Position numbers and translations under genes: made by a program. Under the pieces are notes generated by a model that did no database searches, was not told where the DNA came from, and saw only the letters and a program-made list of their open reading frames with translations. Positions 45,915 through 57,828 of a stretch of 64,000 nucleotides of DNA are shown piece after piece. Every line of letters begins with the position of its first letter. The first letter of the stretch is position 1. The stretch is from Straminergon stramineum (Eukaryota > Streptophyta > Bryopsida > Hypnales > Calliergonaceae), in the NCBI GenBank assembly GCA_963920665.1, contig OY987272.1, forward strand, positions 253,001 to 317,000. The letters are read 5' to 3'.

Positions 45915-47991
45915 ACTTTTTTTTTTAATAAGTAGACATAGACCGTGTCATTCCATTTGCTTTCCATCAATTGACAACTTCCAATTGGATTTTTTAATAA
46001 TTCCAATTTGGATCGGATTTCATATAGAACCCTTGAACACAGAATTTTAATAGACATATCAAATTGGATTAATTATATACTTCACATCAAACATAATCCA
46101 AATAAACAACTACAATAATCACATTGACAATTCCAACTTCCAAATTATAAATCCCAATTAGAACACAATCCAACCCAACTCAACTCATACAATCCACACC
46201 ATCATCACAATTTTCCCTCAACAATAACACATATAACATTTAGAAGAACAACCACATGAATTCTATTACAAGCAAAAAAAATTACAAAATAAATACAACC
46301 AATTGGACTAAGATTTCCAAATTGGATTTCAAAGTTATGCATTTGAAGCATAAGAAAAAACTCTACTAGACAACTCTAAAACTACCAAAACTAAGTCCAT
46401 AGATTCCAAATTAGATCAAAATTGCACAATTTGGCAAATTGGTACTAGTCACACTACCAAATCTAAATATAATGGATTATTTCTCTAAAATCTTAGGATT
46501 TTTTATACAATATTGGTCCAAAATTTCCATTGTCGAGGTCTCTAGAGTTAGAAATAGGGTCCAAGAACCTTCTTTGAGTGTCATTAGTAGTGTGGGGAGT
46601 AGCGAAGACCTAGTTTTTTTTCCAAATTGGTCCAACCTTTGTTACAAAAACTAATAGAACCTCAAAGATGCTAATTTTTTTCTTCAAAAAAATAATTCAA
46701 TTTCCTCAATTGAAAAATATTCAAGTTTATTTTTTGCTCCAATTACATTGCAATCAATTTCCTCAATTGAAAAATATGCAAGGTTACTTTTTGTTGTAAA
46801 GTGCTTGTGGTAGCAAGTTGTGTGTACCAAAAATTTAGAAATAAATAAAACACATGTGACTATGTGACTATGTTCCATTTAGTCCTAATACAGAAATCAT
46901 TCCACTATATTTAGCTAGTGTATAAATCCTATCCCACCTCCTTAAAATGAATATATATATTCAGAAAATCTCCTTGAAATAGAAAAATTTATGCCCTCTT
47001 GATATATTCAATTTAAATTTCAATAATTCACTTTATAAAAATAAAGTGGAACCAAATTTCTTACCATTTGTGATTTTATATGAAGCACCATACAAAAACT
47101 TGCAAATTTGAGAATGATAACATGGTGTAGTAATTGATTTCCTTAGATGATAATAAAAGCACATTTTTCAAATATATGATGACAACCTATTTGAATTTGT
47201 AACAATCAATTTAAAACAAAAACAATATTTTAATGGTATAACAAAAGCCACAATAGTAAAAAAGATGTTAAACAACAATCATTGAATATTGCATATTCAA
47301 AATGAAAATCATGTTGAATTTTTATTCTAGAGGCAAATGTTTGAAATAAGAATGTTGATGATTACACACATGCATGCAAGGTACTAAGGTATACAATTTG
47401 TTTTCAACAATTTTAAGCATTTTAGTATGTCCAATTGAGCAATGGGTGGGGGATCATTTTTCCTAGTCAAGGAATACAGATAATGAAGATTGTACAATTT
47501 TTTTGCTAATTTTTTTATCAAGTTAGGAATTAGTAGAAATTAAAGAAGTGTAGATTCCAATTTGATTTATTCTTGATCTATATATAGGCCAATCTATTTT
47601 GAGAAGGACAAAATTGAAAGTTGTTCTTAGTAACTTCATTAAGTGTCAATGTATTCATCTCACAATAATCAAAAGCTACTAAACCACATCATATTCCCCT
47701 CATTTATGAAAACATGTCACCTTATCTTGCTCAAATGGGACCCTAGTTGGAAACACGTTGTATACTGTACATTACATTTACATAGAAGTGACTAAGTATT
47801 GGATTTTTAAAGAAAATTTTGTGCAAATCGATGCTTTCAACTTTTGTAGTAAAAAAATAAGGAATGTTCATTGTTATTAAATCAAGTGAATTCTTCAATC
47901 ATTCATAAATGTTTCATTCAATGAATCCCATTAGTAGTCCTTGGCCTTTAGGAAATCTACTAATGTAATTTATTCTATAGTAGTCTTCTAA
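45915..47991. other. AT-rich gene-free DNA with a short tandem duplication
   Basis: A ~57-bp direct duplication starts at 46698 and 46755 ('caatttcctcaattgaaaaat'). No gene was recognised. Frames at 46439-46654 and 46684-46878 (minus) are not supported. Confidence 0.4.
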
Positions 47992-48131
47992 AGCTCTTTT
48001 GTGCTCCTGGTGCTCTTTGGTGCTCCTTGCTACTCCCTTGTGTTCCTTGGTACTCCCTTGTGCTCCCTTGTGCTTGTTTGTGCTCCCTTCTTATCCTTTG
48101 TGCTCCTTCACACTTGATTGTGCTCCTTCAT
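47992..48131 (+). repeat. Minisatellite of ~10-13-bp units, 'tgctcccttg' consensus
   Basis: About a dozen imperfect copies of tgctcc(y)ttg/tgctcctt run without interruption over ~140 bp. The frames over it (47999-48187, 48027-48227) show corresponding Cys/Leu/Val repeats and are an artefact of the array. Confidence 0.88.
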
Positions 48132-51031
48132 GTAATTTCAATTTGTTTCTCATCCTTTACTCTAGATGCTTCTATGTTTGTACTTGAAAGCCATTTAATT
48201 CTTGGTTTGTTACTCATAATAAACTAAGGATTTCAAAAATAATTTGATGGAGAGAGTTTTCATAAGTAACATGAAATCAAATTAAAAAAACTCATTCAAA
48301 TAAAACTCATTATTCATTCATTATAACTTGAAAGTACACTATACTCTTTCAAAAAGATCTAAATTATTTTGGATTTAAAGTCTCTTTGACACTACATGAT
48401 TCTAGATGCATTCAAAAATTAAATCTCACTCCAACTCTTATAAATTAAAGCTCTTTCTTATGACTTGTACCACTTTTAAAATCTCATTACTAAAATTAGA
48501 TCCCAAATAAAAAAATTGTCTTAGGATTAAATTTGAATTTGATCTATATTATTTTCATCAAATTTTAATGAGAAAATTTCTTATTTTGTAGTTTAGCACT
48601 TCTAAGTTTCAGAATTATGAATCAATATACTTACTATGTACAAAATAATTTAGGGTCACTTGAACAAATTATTCAATCTATATGCCAACAAAATTCAATG
48701 AATATTATTTATAGGGTGTTAATAATAGTAATTTTTTGGTCCATTAAGTTTACCTCAATATCCATGCCCTTATCCATATATGATTAGTTGATTGGTGTAA
48801 ACATTCACTTGCATGTGTGAATCATTGGTACTTACAATCACCTATTATTCCTCATGCATTGATAAATATATATGTTTTATTACGATTCTATTATTACATA
48901 ACCTCAACCATCATGCAAATTGATCATGTAGTTTCTACCAATTTGATTTTTGAATATACCTTGAATGGGTTTTAGCTTTTTTACTATCATATATTCATTA
49001 AGGTCCTAAAAAATGAATTGAAAATATATGTTTCATCGAAAAGATTTTTCATTAACTATCCATCTATGTAATTATTTTATGGATATTATAGAGTACCTTA
49101 TTAGATTAAAATTGAGGATAGCCCTCCAAAACTACCTTTCCTTTGTATAGCTACAATGATACCTTATTACCTCACATTAGTTTACTACTCATCCTAAGAT
49201 GCCTTAAAGTTATTTAAGGCAAACTTAAGTTGTTGACTTACCACGTTTAGTTGCATTAATTAGTGTCATGATTATTTAATGTCCTTGAACCTATCCAAGG
49301 ACGTTATTGGTACTTGGATCACATCTATGCTATAATTGATTTAAAAATAAATAAAAGCCTGAAAGAAAGCTATGGTGTTGAAGAAAAAGAAAAAAGACTT
49401 TGAATTTTAATCCAACATTATTGAACATAAAGTGTGGTATTTGAGAAAAAAATGTTGCTTCTACACTCTGAAATTACTCCAAATTGAAATTGATTATGTG
49501 TTGCGAGTCATTTGTAGGCTTCCTTCTTCTACTTTGCATATTAGTATTATTTTTATACAAATTGTTTTTTAATGAGCGTTGGCATTTGAAGTTCCAATAT
49601 TCTTGAATCTTCATCTTCATCTTTGGGAACATATTCAAAGCTAAAGATACAAACTAAACCAAGCAATTTAACACAACACAAAAACTCAAAAACCTTGATT
49701 CTACTTTACTTGTTGTTACTCCATGTTTTTTTTATTATATCACTATTTTATGATTAGAATCAATTAATATGAATTGAATATTATAAGAAAGTATATTTAA
49801 ATAAGACAAGAAAAATCACACATTAATACCTAAATCATTCTAGTTGATTGCATTTGAGTTCAAAGCCTTATGGGATTTTAATTAAAATATCAATGTATGA
49901 AATAAAAAGTTGAAATAATGACATGAAAAAAAAAGAGTTTGGGAATGCAAGCAACTATTAATGCAAAATAAACCAACTATATATCACTCAAATAGATGAT
50001 GAAAACAAAGAACAATAAAATCTACCATGAAAAAAAATAACGAATGAGTGAGAAGAAGTTGAATAATGGAGGAATAAGAACATGAAAGGACACTTAGCCA
50101 AGAAAAGTCATCTAGAGTTTCTAAGTGTTTTTTTTCATTATTGAACGTTGCAACTCTTGGATATGAAAAGACATGATTGAATTGTTGAATAAAATATATG
50201 TATTTTATTCTATGAGGCCTATATTGATTGGATTTGTTTAATTATATTGTCATATATGTAGTATAACTTAGGACACAACAAAAGTGTATAATGGTCACAT
50301 GACTTCTTGATGTGATTTCTATGTGTAGATTATTAAACAAAAAGGATTCATAACTATGAAGTTCATTGTAGATGTACTTTAGAATTCTAAATTTTATCTT
50401 ATAATAAAATATTCAACCTTAGAATGTAGTAGTAAGACTTTTTCTTCATGAAGGTTGAAAAATTCACACATAAAATTAGAATAGATTCAAGTTGAAAACA
50501 ATATGTGTAATAAAATAAAATTAATACCAATTAAAGAGTTGTACGGATTCTTTCTACAACATTGCCACTTTTTGCGATGCTATATTGAGATGTATGCATT
50601 CTCTAAATGTCTTTGTTAAAATGGTTGTTGTTGATTTTTACCTACAATATTTCCTTTGGCACTATATATACTCTTTAATAATAGAATAATACTAAGGGCA
50701 AGAGTTTGCTTGGTACTTCCTAGATGGCCTTGGTTATTGTCCTTGGTTGTCTAAGGTTTCTTCTAGAGTTTCTTATTTCCTTCATATTTGAATAATGAAA
50801 TAAAGACTTTTTCCTCTTTGTAGATTGATTGGAGTTTGTCTAATTGTCCAATAATATATTGCACTTTGGTCCTTGCATCTTTGATTATGTACTTCACCAA
50901 AAATATTTCATTTCAAAATTGAAAATTAAGAGTATTCGTCATATATCATTTATTGTTCAATTATTTTCTAAGTTGCTGATGAGGATCCATGCATGTTGTC
51001 TCTTGACTTTCTAACAATTTAAAAAAAAAAT
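48132..51031. other. AT-rich gene-free DNA
   Basis: Nearly 3 kb with no open frame over 60 codons, no recognisable repeat end and no coding-like stretch. Confidence 0.45.
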
Positions 51032-51051
51032 TATATATATATATATATATA
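51032..51051. repeat. (TA)10 microsatellite
   Basis: An uninterrupted TA run follows an A tract (51021-51030). Confidence 0.9.
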
Positions 51052-52993
51052 AGATGCAAGGTGGCATTCACATTAGCCATGATAAACTATTCACTCAACC
51101 ATGTTCATCCATGCACTAATTTGCATATTTTGATATATTTCTTTCCTTGTTTACATTGGTACTTGGAAAGAGAGGGAGTCCTTATTACTTTGAAATAGTC
51201 ATTTTTGTGATTAGGATTGTTTTTAGATTAGACTTTGTTTTAATCAATTAATTATTGTAATGAATTGCAATATACTTTGAATCTCACATTGAAATGGATG
51301 CGAGAAGAGAATATGTGATTTTCAATAAAATACAAACAAAATTTTGTATTTGTAGCCTAAACATGTTATATATTTTTATTCATAGAATGTATAGCAATGC
51401 ATCTATAAGGAATTGGAATGGGTGTTTGCAAATAGAGATTTGATATACAAACTAATGTAAGTTGAAGTTGCAAGATGATCAAATCCACCTCCAAGATTAT
51501 CGATCTATATCCTAAAAGCTTTCACCACAATGCACAAATCTAACACAATCTTCAAAGCTAGATCAAGTGGCCTAGTCTTACATTCAAGACCTTCGCACTA
51601 GTTTATGAAACCAATTGATAGATGAATTCTCTAGACATCTCTAAAATTTAGCTTTCCCTTGAATTTTCATAAATGTACATAATTTGCAGATTTTATCAAA
51701 GAATTATAGAAAAAATCTATTTTAGTTTCTTGCATGAATATGATATCATAGATCTACCAATTCATTTAAAATGAATTATCTCATGTATGCAAATGATGAT
51801 ATGTATGCCTACAATGCACAAGTTGATAAATCATATTATATAAGAAAATGAGATTTGAATAATGGATTGTATTTACAAACAATTTTTGCTTGTAGATATC
51901 ATTCATTTGGTGTCAATGAAGCATTAAATGGTTGCATTATCACTATTTTGATGTTTAAATATTTGAAGAGGGTATGGCCAATGTAGTGAACATCTTTGAC
52001 AAATGACATTTTAATCCAATTGTCCTTTCATTGAGGAAGAAGTACATGATGTTTTTAGCAAAGTAGGTATGCCGTCTGTTTGAAAATCATCTTTTCAAAA
52101 TGATTTTCAAGGATCCCTTTGAAAGTTCACCCTTTAGAACCTTGGTCAACCTCTTTTTGGCCTCATTCATTCACACAATTCATTGTGTACAATTTTTAGC
52201 CAACATTCTTGAAAAGACACAAAGAGAAGGGGTGCACCCTTGTAATAAACAAAAAGCAATGAAATGGAAGCTCATCTACAAAAGATACAGATCTTCTAGA
52301 AAAGAAGGGAGGCAAATATTGGACCTAATCAATTGAAAAAGACAATAGGGTTGAATAAAAAAGGTGTGTCTAAATCCAAGCTAGTTGGACTTGCAATTGA
52401 GATGTAGAGGAGTCATTAGGAATTTAGGGTTAACAATGTGCTTTTGACAACTTTTGCTACTTGTCAAAACTTCCCTAGGACAAGTAGGTGGGGCTATTTT
52501 AAAATCATCTTTTCAAATTTTTTTTCAAGAATTCCTTTGAATGATGAGTCATTAGAGATATTTATTCAACAACATAGATTTTCACAAAGCTCAACTTCCA
52601 ATTCACTTGCTCAATATAAGAAACATATTACATATGGTGAGATTTAATAAGATTGAATTCATTGATTGATGAATTGGTACATTCAAAGTTTTGACAAGGT
52701 TCCTCCATTAATTAAAAACATTAGAGGGGATCTAAGGCCACGGAAGGGCTGTTTCAAGCTTGTTCCCTCTATTGTCTGGGAATGGTTGACTACTGTTAGA
52801 TAAAAAATGATTAGTTCTGAAATGCAAAAAGAAGTTTAAAAAAATCAATTTTATTCCATATGCCACTATCTCATCCACGTCAAACTATAACAATGGCAAA
52901 GTTCTTGTATTCCCTGTAGCCTGGGAACTTGCAATCTTGTAAAGGCCTCAAATCTCCCCTAATGCTATCATGTGCTTAAATTGATAGTTCCAT
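51052..52993. other. AT-rich DNA with a weak direct repeat
   Basis: 'aatcatcttttcaaaatgat' with 'caaggatccctttga' at about 52086-52122 recurs as 'aatcatcttttcaaa' with 'caagaattcctttga' at 52501-52540, within the frames 52100-52336 and 52438-52647. This suggests two decayed copies of one sequence, possibly fragments of a retroelement. I recognise no domain. Confidence 0.35.
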
Positions 52994-53795
52994 TTAAAGA
53001 AACAAATAGTACTTGTCTAATTGTACACCTTTTGGTGTATACAAAAAAATAAAGGGTATTCTAATATAGCTAGTACTTGATAGGGCTCCTTCAAAAACAA
53101 CCAATAATGGTGCTTTTGACCTCATAGAAGAAGATGGATGGATGGACGGATGGATGTATCGAGTTACATCTTTTTGATTTTGGAGACTTTCTTTTTCATG
53201 AATTTTATTTTGTTTGAGAATTGTGAATATCTTGTATTTGACACAAAGTGCCCAATTTTGTACCCCAATAACAAAATGAAACCAAATTTGAAGGATTCTT
53301 GGTAAAGAAATGAATATTTTATGGCAAATGGAGAACCAAATCCAGATCAATATAACTAGTATTTGATTGTATTTAGGACATGCCCAAGAACAATGATATT
53401 TCCACCTTTCATAAAAAATTATGTAAAAAAATGAGGCAATGTAACTCTTTACTTCTAAGTGGTTTACCGAACCACAAAATTGGTGTGCAAAACCTATAAA
53501 GATATGGTTTATCAAGTTTGGAATTCCCCCTTCTATGGTCATCTCAAAATTTGGACTCAATTGCTTCAACTGAGGAGGCCATATTTCTTTTTGGATTATA
53601 GGAGGGGGAAGCTTTTGATAATCTTCATCTAAAAAAATTTCATTTGGGGGACACTTTCCAAACCAAGTTGAGGAATCTTGTAACAACTCGAGAAGCTCAA
53701 ATGTATTTGCATCTTGGATTTGATTTTGGCCACAAATGATAAACCACCTTGAGGCACTTAAGGATAAGAATATGAAGTGGGTTTGACGTTCTAGT
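52994..53795 (-). CDS. Uncharacterised long open frame (possible gene fragment)
   Basis: The minus-strand frame is open from about 53795 to the stop at 52994, some 267 codons. The first ATG at 53686 gives 230 residues. This is exceptional for DNA this AT-rich. The first half has a plausible globular composition (FELLELLQDSSTWFGKCPP, LDEDYQKLPPPIIQKEIWPP). The middle is hydrophobic and aromatic (VILIWIWFSICHKIF). A short His-Pro-Ser repeat comes from a GATG microsatellite at 53133-53156. I recognise no family. It could be an exon of an unknown gene, a fragment of a transposable-element protein, or chance. No splice partners, promoter or homologous copy were identified. Confidence 0.25.
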
Positions 53796-54968
53796 TATTT
53801 TAAATCTTAAGAAACACTAAATTAAAATTAAAGCTTTTATCTTGGCATAAGAACTAATAGTAACTTCTAATTGACAATTGAACTTGGGGCCACAAAGTTC
53901 TTCATGAAGATATTTTGATGGGCCTCCTCTCTTGTGTATTGGAGTAAGACTACAACAAACTCATGTGGGTTCATGGATGTAATTTGAATTCAATCATAAG
54001 GATTTTTCTTGTGTTGAACATTTGAGTTTGTGTTTGCAATTGTTCCATTTTGCATGACAAAACTCTATGAGTCTTTCTAAACATTCAATGAATGATTGCA
54101 ATTCCAAGCTTCACGCGTTAAAATCCAAATTATGCAATGGTATGTAGTTTTTCATTGTTCTCACATTTGATGAAGTTGGTAATTTACCATTTCATTTGAA
54201 TTTTCTTCACTTTCCTTTCTATGATTCTTGACAATTTTGAATTTCCTTAATTTTTTTGGAAATTCTATGACTTGAGGAAGGAATGTGGATTATTTTGAAA
54301 AAAAACCCAACTTTTCAATATAGTTGTCAAATTGGTCTTCATTAGAAATTGGATATTATTAAAACTTTGGAACTTCTATACATGGGGGTCCAATTAATTA
54401 ACGAACAAAATGTGGGCCAAGGAACACAAATTTGAACTTCAAAAAAACTTCACTTGGTTTGCAATGATGCTAGTTTGTGAGCCTAAAATGATGAAATCTT
54501 TCTCATTTGAATCACAAGATAAATCAAGGGCAAACAAATAACTTTGAAATAGAATGTACTTGAGAGATGAATGGCAACTTTTTTGTTGGTGCTTTGTATT
54601 TCTTACCCAAATGTGTAAAGGCGGAGGGACCTCATCATGAGCCTATAGGAACTTTTGACCATGAAAATGGATGTAATAAATCTAAGAATTGAAGGCCACG
54701 TAGGAAGTCTAAATGTATTTTTTTTAGAGAAATCATTATAATACATACAAAGGAAAATTTGCAAATGACAAACTTGAACTAGTACATATTTTAACTAACC
54801 CTATCAGAGACCTAACCATGACCCCAAAACAAAGAATAATTTGATTGGTCTATGAATTTGGATTGGAGATCAAAGATTGAGAAACAACCTAGATTGGCCT
54901 CAAAGAATCAAAGGGATAATTGAATTTAGATTCTCGTTTAGGGGATTAGCCTGGTGAGGGATTAATCG
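53796..54968. other. AT-rich gene-free DNA
   Basis: No gene or repeat boundary was recognised. Confidence 0.4.
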
Positions 54969-54972
54969 TTGA

Positions 54973-55187
54973 ACACCGGGTTGGTGACCGTGGAAATCAG
55001 CCATTTTGGAACCATGTGACATCGTCCACTTTAGAAAAACCAAAAATATTCACTAGGAGTCAAACTATTGTAGAAGATCTTCCCTTTCCACCCCTAGTTC
55101 CGAGGATGAATAGTTGCAATTCTGTCCTAGAGAGGAGAATTCCTTGTCATTCATCGGACAATAATCGTCCGCCGCGTCATTTAGGGG
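54973..55187. mobile_element. Short TTAA-type MITE, 215 bp, copy 2
   Basis: The right end reads 'gcgtcatttagggg' followed by TTAA (55188-55191). The left end lies after TTGA (54969-54972), a one-base decayed TTAA. The interior matches 43596-43814 in the same orientation, for example 'gtcaaactattgtagaagatct' against 'gtcaaactactatagaagatct'. It ends about 270 bp before the RPL9 copy B start codon, so it may border or enter that promoter. Confidence 0.65.
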
Positions 55188-55456
55188 TTAAGGTCCCCCT
55201 CTAAGTTACGGTAATAAGTTAAGCTTGGACGGATTGAAGCTCCAGCCCTTTGCCCTTTAGCGAACCCCGGACGGGTGCCGGGATTTTGCGGGACCCGCCC
55301 GCGACTGCGAGACCCGACCCGCGCGGGGGGCTCAAGACAGCGGCGGCCGACGAAGGTAGCCCTCTTTGCTTTCGAGCATCTGCTGTGCTGCCATCGCTGC
55401 GGCTGCCTCCTCCATCCCCTCCGCACGCTCGCTTGCTCGCTCGTCCGGCAGGCACC
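55188..55456 (+). promoter_or_regulatory. Promoter and 5' leader of RPL9 copy B
   Basis: GC content rises sharply at about 55250. GAGACCCGACCC at 55309-55320 repeats a motif found upstream of copy A. From about 55374 the sequence is nearly identical to copy A (two differences at the edge), while upstream the two promoters are unrelated apart from that motif. The leader is pyrimidine-rich before the ATG, as in plant ribosomal-protein genes. No TATA box is obvious. Confidence 0.5.
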
Positions 55457-56859
55457 ATGAAGACCATCTTGGCGACGAAGACGATGGACCTGCCCGAGGG
55501 CGTGAAGGTGGAAATCAAGGCCAAGCAGATTAGGGTTACTGGCCCCCGGGGCGTGCTCACTCGCAACTTCAAGCACCTCAACCTCGACTTCCAGCTGCAA
55601 GAGGAAGGCCGCAAGCTCAAGGTCGATGCCTGGTTCGGCACCCGCAAGACGATGGCCGCCATCCGCACCGCCATCAGCCACGTGAACAACCTCATCACCG
55701 GCGTGACCCAGGGGTACAGATACAAAATGCGGTTCGTGTACGCGCATTTCCCCATCAACGCCAGCATTGGCGCCGACAAGGACAACATCGAGATCAGGAA
55801 CTTCTTGGGCGAGAAGAAGGTACGTCCCTTTCGTTTCGGTTTCGCTCGGGGTCTCCACGAGGTTTTAGGGTTTCGGGTATCGACGGACGGGCTGTCGGTA
55901 GCGTTCCAGCGTGTGGCGTTTCGTTCCATGTGAGTGCGTGGAGCTGTGCGATTGATGCTCACGTTTTTGCCGGGCGTTCCCGGACCCTGCATGGTGAATT
56001 GGTATTTCGATTAGGGTTAGGGCTTGGTGCGATTGGAGTGGGATTAGTGTTTTGTGTGTCTGGGCACTTCGTCTCTGTGTGAGGTGGAGAGTTTTGTGTC
56101 ATGGGATGTGCAGTTTCCCATTGGTTCTTGTGCTCGCGGGATTTGAATTATCTGTTGTAATTACTGCAATAGCCACCCCAGCGGAGGATAGGAAGACGGT
56201 GCAGGTCCGTCGGCTTGTTTCCACTGTTCGGAGATGAGTTACCCTATGGGTGGATTGCCCTGCCCTTTGGTCTTTTCCAAACGCCCTGGTCTTGGGCTCG
56301 CTGGTGGGCTGGTCTCAATCACTATTTGTGACCTACCAAGCGAGGATTTCTTAGTCCTTCCTTCCCTTGTTCCGGGGAGTGGTGCCTTGGTATTTATTTC
56401 CTCGGCCTTGATCCTGGAGGAGTCTGAATGTAATTGGACTGGATTGTGCAGGTGCGCAGAGTGGAGATGTTGCAGGGTGTGACCGTGACCCGATCGGAGA
56501 AGGTCAAGGACGAGCTGGTTTTGGATGGAAACGACATCGAGCTTGTATCTCGATCTTGCGCCCTCATCAACCAGGTATGTGGATCCGTGGTGTTTTCCTG
56601 ACGCGGGTTTGTTTGGGCTGGAAAGGTGTGGTTGTTGTTGCGTGTTGGTTCGAGGGGTGATGTGAGGGGGTTGCGCTTTCTGCAGTTGGTTTGATATGAG
56701 CGAGAGTGGTGCATTTTTTTGCTTTGATGTGACTGTCATTGCGGTGTTTGATCCTGTTGTTGTTTGTTTTTCCAGAAATGCCACGTGAAGAAGAAAGACA
56801 TCAGGAAGTTTTTGGATGGCATTTACGTGAGCGACAAGGGAACCATTGGCACCGATTGA
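55457..56859 (+). CDS. RPL9: 60S ribosomal protein L9 (uL6), copy B, three exons, 189 aa
   Basis: Exons 55457-55819, 56452-56574 and 56776-56859, GT/AG introns in phase 0, 570 nt with stop. The encoded protein is indistinguishable by eye from that of copy A at 28913-30315. It has the same uL6 landmarks: [53 protein letters not shown] across the second donor and [15 protein letters not shown] in exon 3. It is a structural protein of the cytosolic large ribosomal subunit. The introns (632 and 201 bp) are also almost unchanged between copies, which is unusual for paralogues with unrelated flanks. A telo-box complement TTTTAGGGTTT lies at 55863-55873 in intron 1. The start is set by the family N-terminus. 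A longer open frame back to 55250 is untranslated leader. Confidence 0.95.
55863..55873 (+). promoter_or_regulatory. Telo-box in intron 1 of RPL9 copy B
   Basis: TTTTAGGGTTT (complement AAACCCTAAAA) lies about 45 bp after the first donor, with a second telomere-like 'gattagggttagg' at 56010-56022. Telo-boxes near the starts of plant ribosomal-protein genes are known regulatory elements. Confidence 0.6.
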
Positions 56860-57448
56860 GATGGCGCTACTTCCGCGTGCATCTCTTATTTTATATAAAA
56901 GTGACGACTGGTTTGCCGAGCAATTCTGTTGGCTGATTGTCTGAGAACAGTGGTACAGTGATTTGTTTGTAGATTTTTTGAGACTGGTCGAATGTGTGGG
57001 TCATTTGTTTGTTATGTGCTGTGGTGTTCGTTTGAACTGGTTGGTTTGTGAGTACCCTTTGTTTGATGATTTTTTGAGTCTGAAAGTGTGATGTTTCTGG
57101 TGCCCACTATCTGCCGAAGCAATTTCCTGACGGTTTGTTGATTTTGGGATTCCGTTGCCTTTTTTTACGGCAATACGTCAATCAGCATTGCCTGCACGTG
57201 TGCTTGTTTAGTATGTGTTTTGGATCCCATCATCTTTCGGTTCGTTCTTTTTCGGAGTTGTAGAGTTTTTGATATCGGTTAGGATTGGGGCCAGCGTCTG
57301 TTCCAGTACCGAAACTCTTTTCGGAAGCCATGCGGGCTTTCCTCGAAACCTGCGTTGTGGAAGGGGGACTGTGATCATGAGTGTTTTTGAGTCGGAACTG
57401 AGCTTCATCGTGTTTTCTTCCTACGTAATCTGCAATCATCACACATCT
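56860..57448 (+). other. 3' flank of RPL9 copy B
   Basis: The first ~24 bases after the stop equal copy A. Similarity then fades to scattered matches ('cttatttta', 'aagtga', 'ctggtttg'). This is probably 3' UTR followed by spacer. The small frames at 57208-57469 are on both strands and unsupported. Confidence 0.5.
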
Positions 57449-57452
57449 TTAA

Positions 57453-57828
57453 CCTGTAAAGGACCATAAGGCCACCACGTTTGTTTTTTAACTACACTTG
57501 TAGAAATTTCAAGGGTCGACCTCACTAACTGTCAGTGATCAACAAAAACATCTGAATGATTTTTTCTGCTGAATCTGGTATAATTTGATGAAGAAATTAT
57601 TTATGGTTAATTGTTTGAGAATGGAGGAGTTTCTTTGGGTGGTCTCTACACATCCTCGTGTCTTTTTTTCTTCACGTCAATATCGTCATGACATGTGTCG
57701 GTGGGAAAAAACAGAGTTTTTCAAGCAGTTTTGAACCTTTTACGTTACACAAATGAGGAATTATGCTTGTTGCAAGAGCTGGTCAAGTAAACAAGACCAA
57801 TGCTCAAATATCCTTGGTTGTTTAGGGA
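57453..57828. mobile_element. TTAA-type element, 376 bp
   Basis: TTAA at 57449-57452 precedes CCTGTAAAGGACCATAAGG. The right end reads TTGGTTGTTTAGGGA and is followed by TCAA, a decayed TTAA. The interior parallels the right part of 42590-43196 (same strand), including 'aatgaggaattatgcttgttgcaagagct' against 'aatgaaaaattatgcttgttataagagct'. It lies some 600 bp past the RPL9 copy B stop. Confidence 0.55.

Noticed and set aside
43981..48131. CRISPR array
   Set aside because: Tandem units here have no spacers, and the genome is a eukaryotic plant.
47999..48227. Cys/Leu-rich small proteins
   Set aside because: They are translations of a ~10-13-bp minisatellite.
52994..53686. Organelle DNA insertion for the long minus-strand frame
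   Set aside because: No recognisable chloroplast or mitochondrial gene, and the microsatellite and flanks are of nuclear character.
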